This document shows, one piece after another, positions 31,440 through 41,324 of a stretch of 64,000 nt of DNA; position 1 is the first letter of the stretch; every line of letters starts with the position of its first letter. The notes under the pieces are model-generated. The model did not search any database, had not been told where the DNA came from, and worked only from the letters and a program-made list of their open reading frames with translations. The stretch comes from Centrapalus pauciflorus. Taxonomy: Eukaryota > Streptophyta > Magnoliopsida > Asterales > Asteraceae. The translations under genes were made by a program, and so were the position numbers. The DNA is taken from contig JAANYP010004794.1 of the NCBI GenBank assembly GCA_020465985.1, forward strand, positions 1 to 64,000, read 5' to 3'.

Positions 31440-32654
31440 ATGGCATCCCCAGTGCAATCCCAAAATTCAAATTCCTCTGATTCCCATTCATCGTCAAATC
31501 ATACCCTTCTATCTACCCCAGTAAAATCAACCTCAGTGGCCCGTTCTTCACAAACACATATTATCCCAGACAATCAACTTGTCAAACCAAAACATTGCCT
31601 TCCTTTCCGGGACAATAACCACCGTTTAGATTCCAAAGTCATTAAAGTAAGCCATCCTATTATTGTGGACATTCTAAAAGGTCATCCACTTGGTTATCTG
31701 CTTCAGTATAAACCGTCTATTCCACAAGTATACTTACAACAATTTTGGCACACTGTCAAATTTGTTCGTGCGGACGGTAATCACCATTTCAAAGTGACGA
31801 TTGATCAGTTCAAGACGAAGATCACTCTTGCAAGGCTACGTCACAATTTATTTCTTCCACGACGAATAGACACTGTGAACTTTCCAGAGTTAGCAGATTT
31901 TGAAGATTTTGTTTCAGACGAAGAGCTTGTCCATGATTTGATTTGTCTAGGCTACTCAAAGCCACTTCCGAAAAGCTCTAAATTTCACAGAAATGGTTTA
32001 AATGGTGAATGGTACACACTGTTTGGTATCATTAATCGTTGCATGACTTCAAAGCATACTGGAATTGACCGATGCAGCATCCATTGCCTGAGGATATTTC
32101 ATGGGATCGCATTCAACAAACATTATGATTTTGCTCTGTGTATCTGGGAGGATCTAAAGGAGATAGTACTGGCTAAGACTACAAATAGAGCAAGGAAGTT
32201 TGTTCCACTTCAAAGGTTTATCCAGATTCTTATCCGAGGGATATTAAGGGCTAATGAAAATATTCCGAAGAGAGCCAATTCTCAGAGATGCCCAGACTAC
32301 GTCATGATGAGTTTGCATGAAGTGCCGGACTCCCCGAATGCCAACATAATGCCAATTCCAGAGTCATTACTCAAATATGCTGATCAAGAAAGTGAACATG
32401 TGAAATTGTATAGAATAGATCATGCTCCGATAGAGACCCAGGAACCGGGATCTCTTAGCCCAGGAGCTTTAGAAATAGAAGAACCTCAGCAAGGGGCTGA
32501 AGTTCAGGTTGCCCGTTCTGAGAGTGAGGGAGAAGGAAGTGTGAGGGGTGGTGAGAAAGAACAAGAAAAATCTGATTCTGAGAGAACATTATCTGATATT
32601 CAAGAAGAAGAGGGAGAGGGTGATGATAATGATGATGATGGTGATGATGGTGGT
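31440..32654 (+). CDS. ORF3 copy C, 3'-truncated by a gypsy LTR
   Basis: An open frame from MASPVQSQNSNSSDS; 405 codons to the insertion border. It continues 37 codons into LTR sequence to a stop at 32765, but that tail is not native. After a Ser-rich N-terminus, residues ~55-290 form the conserved region: VDILKGHPLGYLLQYK, IPQVYLQQFWHTVKF, FHRNGLNGEWYTLFGIINRC, FNKHYDFALCIWEDLKEIV, KFVPLQRFIQILIRGIL. An acidic Glu/Asp tail with DDNDDDGDDGG follows. The basic motif and C-terminal region seen in copies A and B are lost. This is the only ORF3 copy with an uninterrupted N-terminal region. The product is predicted soluble with no known catalytic motif; function unknown. Confidence 0.78.
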
Positions 32655-34911
32655 TGTCACACCCTGCTACCTCGGTTGGCAGCGAGACGTGACGAGTGCG
32701 GAAGCGTAACCATAATTATAACGAACGACCACTATATGGACGTTTTCGAAATATTACATCATTAAAATTTAAAAATGTAATAATGTTTTACAGAATGAAA
32801 GGAATGAAGTTCGCGTAATACAGAGATTCTAATACATAATTAATGCGTCCAAAAATAATGCAGTCAAATCTCCGTTAGTTTCGAAATATGCATGCGACTC
32901 CATGAAATGCGGAAGCTTGAAAGTTGGTGTATCCGAAGGCACACTTGCCTTAATTACCTGAAAATACATGCTAAAATACGTCAACAAAATTGTTGGTGAG
33001 TTCATAGGTTTACGCGAAAAGACCAGTTGTATGGACATATCAGATGAGTTGAATCTATAAAATCATAAATTCCATGAGATGTATTACATAAACCATCATG
33101 TCACCGAAGCTTAATTAGAATGAGTTTTGCCCCGAGCAGTATTCTCATACGTAATACCGTGAGTTGAATATATATGCACCCGCCGTTAGCTAAACCACTA
33201 ACCCGAGTGGGGGACATGACTCCCAATAGATCTATCCACAATATATTCGCGCTTGCAAACTAATGCAACTAACGATTTCATGATATAAGGGCGGAGATCA
33301 CATATGTAATACATAATAGAATCGAGAAGTTTTTGTGTCCATATAAAAACGAAGCATGCATTCCATCCCAAAACATAATAATGTGAAAAATGGGACTATG
33401 AAGACTCACCTTGTTGGTTTTTTGATGATGTTTTTNNNNNNNNNNNNNNNNNNNNNNNNNNNNNNNNNNNNNNNNNNNNNNNNNNNNNNNNNNNNNNNNN
33501 NNNNNNNNNNNNNNNNNNNNNNNNNNNNNNNNNNNNNNNNNNNNNNNNNNNNNNNNNNNNNNNNNNNNNNNNNNNNNNNNNNNNNNNNNNNNNNNNNNNN
33601 NNNNNNNNNNNNNNNNNNNNNNNNNNNNNNNNNNNNNNNNNNNNNNNNNNNNNNNNNNNNNNNNNNNNNNNNNNNNNNNNNNNNNNNNNNNNNNNNNNNN
33701 NNNNNNNNNNNNNNNNNNNNNNNNNNNNNNNNNNNNNNNNNNNNNNNNNNNNNNNNNNNNNNNNNNNNNNNNNNNNNNNNNNNNNNNNNNNNNNNNNNNN
33801 NNNNNNNNNNNNNNNNNNNNNNNNNNNNNNNNNNNNNNNNNNNNNNNNNNNNNNNNNNNNNNNNNNNNNNNNNNNNNNNNNNNNNNTAAAAGTTATATAA
33901 CACATATATAACACATGTTTTCATAATATTAACATGTTTATAATGTGTTCATATATCCATATGCACATTTAAAGAAACAACATAAAAATAAAAACTAGAA
34001 ACTTATAAACTTGAGTTTTTTATGTAACTTGTTGTTGTTGGTGATTATATATATTATGCAAGACTTATATAAACATAAATGTATGATGAAATAAGTTAGT
34101 ATTTACTTACTTTGAAGTATTTGGATTATGATTTTGAGTAGAAATTGAAATTCTTGCAAGATATGCACCAAAACCCTTGAAGAACACCAAGAACACTTGA
34201 AGAAAATATGAAGAACAAAGTTGCAAGTTCTTGGCCTTGCACTAGGCCCTTTGGCCGATTTTTCTATAGAGAATGAGAGGGTGTTTATGCTTTGAAGGTG
34301 TGAATGAAATGAGGAAATGAGTCCTCTATTTATAGAAGAGTTTTAGTCTTGCAAATGATGATGATAAAGGTGGTGTCTAATACTTTACCAACATGTTGGA
34401 AAAGTAGAAAAAGTGAATAATTCTTTTCAATATTTTTATAAAAAGTCAAAGGGACACAAAAGTGTGTTCCCTTGTGTTGTTGGCTGATTTCTAAGTATTA
34501 AAATGATGTATTTTGTTTTTTTTTTTTTTTTGTATAAAAGTATTTAGAAATGTATTCTTGTATTTCCCTTTTCTTGTAATTTCAAAAATACTTATGGATG
34601 CATTGTTTTAATGAATTGTTTTAGTCTTGCATAATTAATGTTAAGTAATTGTATTAGTGTATGATTAGTGTCACTAATCATAATTTAATTATATACTTAG
34701 TTGAATTAATCCCTCATATCGTAATTCGATCGGATTAATTGATTTCCCGATTCATCGCACCGATGAATTTGATTCGAATTGAGTTGAATTTCTTCATGAA
34801 CCTTGTTAATCACTTTGGTTAATTTCTAATGACCACCTGATTAGGTTATAATTGGCCATTAAATACTAATTAGGTCGTTGTTGCTAACCTGGTTCAATGC
34901 CGGATGTTACA
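32655..34911 (-). repeat. 3' LTR of element 5 (contains assembly gap)
   Basis: Minus-strand boundaries: TGTAACATCCGGC at 34911 and GGGTGTGACA at 32655. The portion 33887-34911 is almost identical to 40196-41220, while 32655-33411 differs from 38777-39533 at roughly 5% of sites. A gap of N replaces what should be about 640 bp. Confidence 0.9.
33436..33886. other. Assembly gap (451 N)
   Basis: A run of N inside the LTR. The last ~25 bases before it (33411-33435, GTTGGTTTTTTGATG...) do not match the other LTR at the corresponding place, so the join is doubtful. The other LTR predicts about 640 bp between the two gap edges. Confidence 1.
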
Positions 34912-34920
34912 GTCTCCCCC
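34912..34920 (-). other. Polypurine tract of element 5
   Basis: GGGGGAGAC on the minus strand, preceded by CCTTAACA, abuts the TGTAACATCC start of the 3' LTR. Confidence 0.75.
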
Positions 34921-35021
34921 TGTTAAGGGAATTTCGTCCCGAAATTTTATCCTGTTTCCTCAGGGGTATTGTTACTTAAGAGTAGATGAGAGTATCTTTG
35001 CTTAAACTAGCCTTTGCATGC

Positions 35022-37560
35022 CTAAGTGGATTGTGGTCCATGTCTAGAATTCCATCTGACCTTGAGGATGGGTATACAACTGTGCTTCAATCCTTTGACC
35101 TTACGGTCCAAGATTTCAACCGGCCTTTTGGTGAAGCGAAGTTTATCAGTTAGCTGGATCTCTTCCAAGGGGGTAACAAGTGTCTCCTCTAACAAACACT
35201 TCTTCATATTTGATACATGGAAGGTATTGTGCATGCTACTAAGCTCTGGTGGTAACTCTAAACGATAAGCTACGAATCCAATTCCCCTTAAGACTTTGCA
35301 TTGCCAATGTATCGAGGGTTTAGTTTTTCCTTATTTTCCTAATCGTATCACACCCTTCCATGGCGAGAGTTTCATTGGTACTCGTTCTCCTAATTAGAAT
35401 TCAAGGGATTTTCTTCCTACATCTGCATAACTTTCTGACAATTGCGGGCAACTTTTAGTCAGTTCCGCAATCGTACTATCCTTTCGGTAATTTTGTGAAT
35501 GATCTTAACGCCAATGATCTGGCCGTTTCCCACTTCTTCCCAATAAATCGGTGATCGACACTTTTGCCCGTAGAGGGCTTCAAACGAAGCAGCTCAATAC
35601 TTGAGTGATAGCTATTGTAGTACGATAATTTCACTAAGGTAATTGAGTATCCATTACATAGGCCCTTAATGTGTGTTCTAGGGTTTCGATCATTCTATTA
35701 TTCTGACCATCGGTCTGAGGGTGATATGTGGTACTTCATGTCTTAGTTTGTATCCAATGCTTGAAGTAATAATTGCCAAAAACTTAGATGTAGATCTGCT
35801 ATCCATTCCTGAAATGATTATAATAGGCACTACGTGTCCGGAGACAACTTCCTTGAGGTACGTTTGGACTAGCTTATTCATCCTGATGTTCTTCTTGATT
35901 GGTAGGAATGCGCGGATTTTGTTAGGTTGTCGACTATTGCCCAAATGGTTTCTGATGGTTTATCTTAACTTTGGAGCGTGTTAGGAATTTTCTGACCGAT
36001 TTGGCAATGTCATTCTTCATGATAGGCCACCCGTATAGTTTCTTAAGGTCATGATACATTTTATTGGATCTGGGGTAAACGACATATCTTAATTTGTGTC
36101 CTTCATCCATAGCCAGCTTTCTTATTCCACCAAACAGAGTAATCAGATTCTATTCATGAGATACCGATTTTTATTAGCCCTTATTCTAAACTATTTATCC
36201 ACTTGTACTCTTAACGGCTTAGCTCCTTAGTTTTCCTCAGGTGATAACGAATTTTCACGGTTGCCATTACTTATTAGTTCCATCCAACGGTACTACTTCG
36301 TATTCGACTCTTTCTGGTTCAAGACGTGTTGGAGGCTCTTAGGGTCCGTGAGTGTAATACACTTCTTACCGTACAACTAATGTCTTCAAGTCTTAAGGTA
36401 AAGACTACTGTTCCAAGATCTAGATCATGCGTTGTGTAATTCACCTCGTGACCCTTAAGTTTTCATGAAGTATAAGCTATGACCTTATCTTTCTATATAA
36501 GCCCATTGTGTGAAGCGTCACAGTAATCTATAAATTTCTCGTTCCTCTTAAGTATGGACAAAATAGGTGCGCTGCACAGTTTGTGCTTTAATAACTGGAA
36601 TGATGTCTCCTGATCCTTGCTCCAATCATACTTAATGTCTTTTCGGGTCAGTTTTGTTAGAGTTCTGGTGGTCTTTGAGAAAATTGCTTATAATAAGTGG
36701 CAAGTCTTAAGGACTGTCGTATCTCTATGGGGGTTCTAAGAGTTGACCAATTCCTGATAGCCTTGATCTTTGCGGGGTCGACTTGGATTCCTTTACTATT
36801 GTTCACGTGACCGAGGGATTTCACCTCTCCTAACCAAAAGTCAAATTTAGAAAGCTTAGCATATAGTTGTTCTTTCTCCGATAATTCCAGAATCAGTCTT
36901 AAATGTTGCTCATGCTCCTTCTCGTTTCGTGAGTAGATTAAAAGTCATTCATGAATACAATCACGAATTTGTCTAAATAAGGTTTGCACACCCGATGAGG
37001 TCCATGAGTACCGTTGGGGACACTGGTTAATCCAAACGGCATTAATAGGAATTTATGATGACCGAAACGGAATCTGAAAGCTGTCTTTGGAATATCTTTC
37101 TTGTGAACTCTAACCTGATGATAACCAGACCTAAGGACGATCTTCGAATAGAAGCTTAATTCTTGGAGTTTTGTCAAACAAGTCATTGATCCTTGGAAGT
37201 GGGTATTGGTTCTTTTAGCTTATTTAATTTCTCGGTAATTGATGCACATCCCGAAAGTTCCATCCTTCTCCATTATGAACAAAACTGGAGCTCCTCCAAA
37301 GCCAGGAACTCGGTTTGATAGGCCCTTTATCTAAGAGCTCCTATAGTTGGTTGGACGATTCTTACACTATTGATGGGGCTAATCGGCATGGTGCTCGAGC
37401 CACTGGTACCGCACCTGATACTAGGCCTATTTTTGAATTTGACTTGCCTCGATGTTGGGAGTTCAGGTAAGTGTTCTGGAAAAACTTTGGGGTAACCATA
37501 AATAATAAGAATATTTTCGAGCCGCTTTCCCTTTGGCTCCCTCTCTATCAACACTTCAGG
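35022..37560 (-). pseudogene. pol: Decayed gypsy pol of element 5 (RT, IN, chromodomain)
   Basis: Read downwards: FPEHLPELPTSRQVKF (near 37450) is the linker before RT; RT fragments at 37186-36938 have SKIVLRSGYHQVRVHKKDIPKTAF and PFGLT, with the YxDD active site changed to FMND. An integrase catalytic-core remnant lies at 35944-35690 (YLKEVVSGHVVP). The integrase tail at 35234-35022 has NTFHVSNMKKCL, PVEILDRKVKGLKH and IPILKVRWNSRHGP, the last two being chromodomain-like. Stops and frameshifts are frequent and RNase H is hardly recognisable. Chromodomain gypsy elements of the Tekay/Del type have this ending. Confidence 0.8.
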
Positions 37561-38760
37561 GTCCTAATGCTAGAGATGATGCTTACTTTGGTATTTCTTG
37601 CTTTGCGTTGGACGGTAAGGACCTTCTTATTGGCTAAAGGTATATGAACTATGTTCTTGTTGCATACTATTTCCACACGATTTTCGATAGCCAATCCATG
37701 CCTATGACCACGTAAACACTTCCCAGTTTGATGGGTATCATGTCTGTTTCAAAGAGTCGGCCTACTAATTCTAAGGAGCATCCTCGACTTATATTATTTG
37801 TCTTAAGCGTCTCACTGTCATCAACCTCAATAGCATAAGTAGCACTTACTGGAATTTATCAGCTTCGTGAACTTAGTGGATATAAAGCTCCTATCAGCAC
37901 CAGTATCAAATAGTAGAAATGCATAAGTGGTATCTAATGGGGTAAGAGGATAAGTCTACGGGTTTGAAATTTCTTAGGCAGATAGTCACAGCTTTATCTA
38001 TTCCTACGCAGAGTTGTAGTTAAAACTTAATTCCTCATAAAAGTTCTTGATACTTAATCTTTGTATGTGATATGGTCAAAATTTTCTGATAAATTCTTAA
38101 GCCTTATTTACCCTAAGATATATCAGATAGTAAAGCCTAGAGAAATACTATAAAGAGATGCCTCCGGGGTTTCCTCGTACTCCAGAGCGTTAAGTTGTTG
38201 GCTTAGTTCTGCAGTGTGGGCTTTGTGCTCCGCTAGGTGCTGTCACAATCGTCGATTCCGTCTTGTTAAATCGCCTGGGTATTCTGGTTGGCCTAAGGTT
38301 TATTGGTGGTTTGCATTGCCTCCTGCTTAATCCTTGCAATGATCTCACCGACCTCTTGGTGGATTTTGTCGAAATTGGAGGTCGTGTCTGGCGGCCCTTG
38401 TCACCAACAGGGGCATCGTTTGTTACATAGGTTTCTAGGTAAGTGTCGGCACTTGAGAGGAAGATGGTGTTCTGACTTCAAACTGGATTTGGATCCCCTC
38501 TTCGTTTCTCCACTGTTGGAGAGTGTGAGGCATCCATCCCCACTGTCCTATGCTTGCCCGTTACTACTGCAGCGGGCTTGGCTGATGGGCAGGTACCGGG
38601 ATAGACTCCCGTTGTGCTAGTCACACCCTTTCCCTAGGGGTGAATTTCGATATGTTATTGTCATCAGGGTCCATATATGTGTTCACAGTTCTTGAAGAAA
38701 GTTTAGTTTTTGTAACAGTTATAGTCTAGGTACTAATGCAACCTAGTTCACTATAACTAT
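37561..38760 (-). pseudogene. Remnant of gag and protease region of element 5
   Basis: This is where gag and protease should lie, between the PBS and RT. Short stretches around 37640-37950 resemble a gypsy protease region, but no continuous frame remains and I could not fix motifs with certainty. The ORF on the opposite strand at 38303-38620 is not supported as a gene. Confidence 0.4.
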
Positions 38761-38773
38761 GGCTCTGATACCA
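38761..38773 (-). other. Primer binding site of element 5 (tRNA-Met)
   Basis: TGGTATCAGAGCC on the minus strand, three bases (GAT) after the LTR end GTGTGACA. Confidence 0.92.
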
Positions 38774-38776
38774 ATC

Positions 38777-41220
38777 TGTCACACCCTGCTACCTTGGTTG
38801 GTAGCGAGTCGTGACGAGTGCGGAAGCGTAACCATAATTATAACGAACGACCACTAAATGGACGTTTTCGAAATAATACATCATTAAAACTTAAGAATGT
38901 AATAATGTTTTACAAAATGAAAGAAATGAGGTTCGCGTAATACAGAGATTTTAATACATAATTAATGCGTCCAAAAATAATGCAGTCAAATCTCCGTTAG
39001 TTTCGAAATATGCATGCGACTCCATGAAATGCGGAAGCTTGAAAGTTGGTGGATTCAAAGGCGCACTTGCCTTAATTACCTGAAAATACATGCTAAAATA
39101 CGTCAACAAAAATTGTTGGTGAGTTCATAGGTTTACACGAAAAGACTAGTTGTATGGACATTATCAGATGCGTTGAATTTATAAAAATCATAAATTCCAT
39201 GAGATGTATTACGTAAACCATCATGTCACCGAAGCTTAATTAGAATAAGTTTTGCCCCGAGCAGTATTCCCAAAATACCGTGTGTTGAATATATATGCAC
39301 CCGCTGTTAGCTAAACCACTAACCCGAGTGGGGGACATGACTCCCAATAGATCTATTCACAATATATTCGCGCTTGCAAACAAATGCAACTAACGATTTC
39401 ATGATATAAGGGCGGAGATTCTCATACGTAATACATAATAGAATCGAGAAGTTTTCGTGTCCATATAAAAACGAAGCATGTATTTCATCCCAAAGCATAA
39501 CAATGTGAAAAATGGGACTATGAAGACTCACCGGAATTGCGATGGCAAAATATGCGCAAAAAATGCAATGTGCGTTGTTTGATGGGTGATGAAACCGGAG
39601 GTGTTTAACCGAGTCCTAAATGATAATAAGGACTTAATATCACTAATATATGATAATAGGTATATTTATAGATTTTTATGTCTTAAATCACCCAACATTA
39701 CAAGTTTATAAATAAGATTTGCTTAAAACGTCAAGTTTATATATATATAATTTTCCAGCTTTTTCGGAGGTTTTTCGGCCTACTTTGAGGCTGTTTTTGA
39801 CCAAGCTCCAAAATGTTTTAGACTTTGGTTTTCTAGGACATTAAACTACTATATACAAAGGATTTTTAGAATCAAGAACGGCCATTTTTCGAGTTGTTTA
39901 GGTTGGTGAAAAAGCTTGTTAAAAACGCTATGTTGGCCATTTTTGAGCTGTCAATCTTTCGGTTTCCCAAATAATTTCTGGAGGTCTTAAACTTCAAAAT
40001 AAATTATGAAAAATTACAGATCTATAGTTAAGACATAGATCTAACTTTTGAGACAAGAATCAACTCATTTCGTTGAGTTATGAATTAGTTATGATTTTTC
40101 AAAGTCGATATAAATTTTCTGCCGAAAATCCGTAGTTTATAAACTTAAAACAACTTATGATTCTTGTTGTTTATTCAAAGACTACTTGTATAAAAGTTAT
40201 AAAAGTTATATAACACATATATAACACATGTTTTCATAATATTAACATGTTTATAATGTGTTCATATATTCATATGCACATTTAAAGAAACAACATAAAA
40301 ATAAAAACTAGAAACTTATAAACTTGAGTTTTTATGTAACTTGTTGTTGTTGGTGATTATATATATTATGCAAGACTTATATAAACATAAATGTATGATG
40401 AAATAAGTTAGTATTTACTTACTTTGAAGTATTTGGATTATGATTTTGAGTAGAAATTGAAATTCTTGCAAGATATGCACCAAAACCCTTGAAGAACACC
40501 AAGAACACTTGAAGAAAATATGAAGAACAAAGTTGCAAGTTCTTGGCCTTGCACTAGGCCCTTTGGCCGATTTTTCTATAGAGAATGAGAGGGTGTTTAT
40601 GCTTTGAAGGTGTGAATGAAATGAGGAAATGAGTCCTCTATTTATAGAAGAGTTTTAGTCTTGCAAATGATGATGATAAAGGTGGTGTCTAATACTTTAC
40701 CAACATGTTGGAAAAGTAGAAAAAGTGAATAATTCTTTTCAATATTTTTATAAAAAGTCAAAGGGACACAAAAGTGTGTTCCCTTGTGTTGTTGGCTGAT
40801 TTCTAAGTATTAAAATGATGTATTTTGTTTTTTTTTTTTTTGTATAAAAGTATTTAGAAATGTATTCTTGTATTTCCCTTTTCTTGTAATTTCAAAAATA
40901 CTTATGGATGCATTGTTTTAATGAATTGTTTTAGTCTTGCATAATTAATGTTAAGTAATTGTATTAGTGTATGATTAGTGTCACTAATCATAATTTAATT
41001 ATATACTTAGTTGAATTAATCCCTCATATCGTAATTCGATCGGATTAATTGATTTCCCGATTCATCGCACCGATGAATTTGATTCGAATTGAGTTGAATT
41101 TCTTCATGAACCTTGTTAATCACTTTGGTTAATTTCTAATGACCACCTATTAGGTTATAATTGGCCATTAAATACTAATTAAGTCGTTGTTGCTAACCTG
41201 GTTCAATGCCGGATGTTACA
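38777..41220 (-). repeat. 5' LTR of element 5 (2,444 bp)
   Basis: Minus-strand start TGTAACATCCGGC at 41220 and end GGGTGTGACA at 38777. The same family occurs as solo LTRs at 45597-48001 and 50553-52935, so this family is abundant. It contains no coding sequence; the short ORF at 39319-39531 is spurious. Confidence 0.92.
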
Positions 41221-41324
41221 CTAACCGTAAGTTTTTTTTGCTATTCATTTATCATTTGTATTATACGTGAATCTTGCTTACTTTGATTAGACCGGATTTT
41301 TTTCCTATTCATTTATCATCTAAA

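Larger units (their letters stand above)
21239..32654 (+). mobile_element. Copia element 3 with ORF3, 3' end lost
   Basis: A plus-strand copia element: 298-bp 5' LTR, PBS, leader with 22-bp repeats, long Gag with coiled coil, Pol of ~1,100 residues, a group of purine runs, an ORF3 leader with 22-bp repeats of the same core, and ORF3 copy C. The right side is cut at 32654 by a gypsy LTR, so no 3' LTR is present. The shared repeat core and period in both leaders is why I assign ORF3-C to this element. The Gag extension and multiple PPTs fit Sirevirus. The 5 bp before the LTR are AACGT. Confidence 0.8.
32655..41220 (-). mobile_element. Element 5: Ty3/gypsy chromovirus (Tekay-like), minus strand
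   Basis: Two LTRs of ~2.3-2.4 kb in the same orientation enclose 3.9 kb of internal sequence. The minus orientation follows from the PBS at 38761-38773 beside the upper LTR and the PPT at 34912-34920 beside the lower LTR. The internal part holds decayed Pol fragments with a chromodomain-like integrase tail. The 5-bp flanks (GTGGT at 32650-32654, CTAAC at 41221-41225) do not form a target-site duplication. Confidence 0.88.

Noticed and set aside
33356..33924. Three ORFs spanning the assembly gap
   Set aside because: Almost entirely undetermined residues; not evidence of coding.
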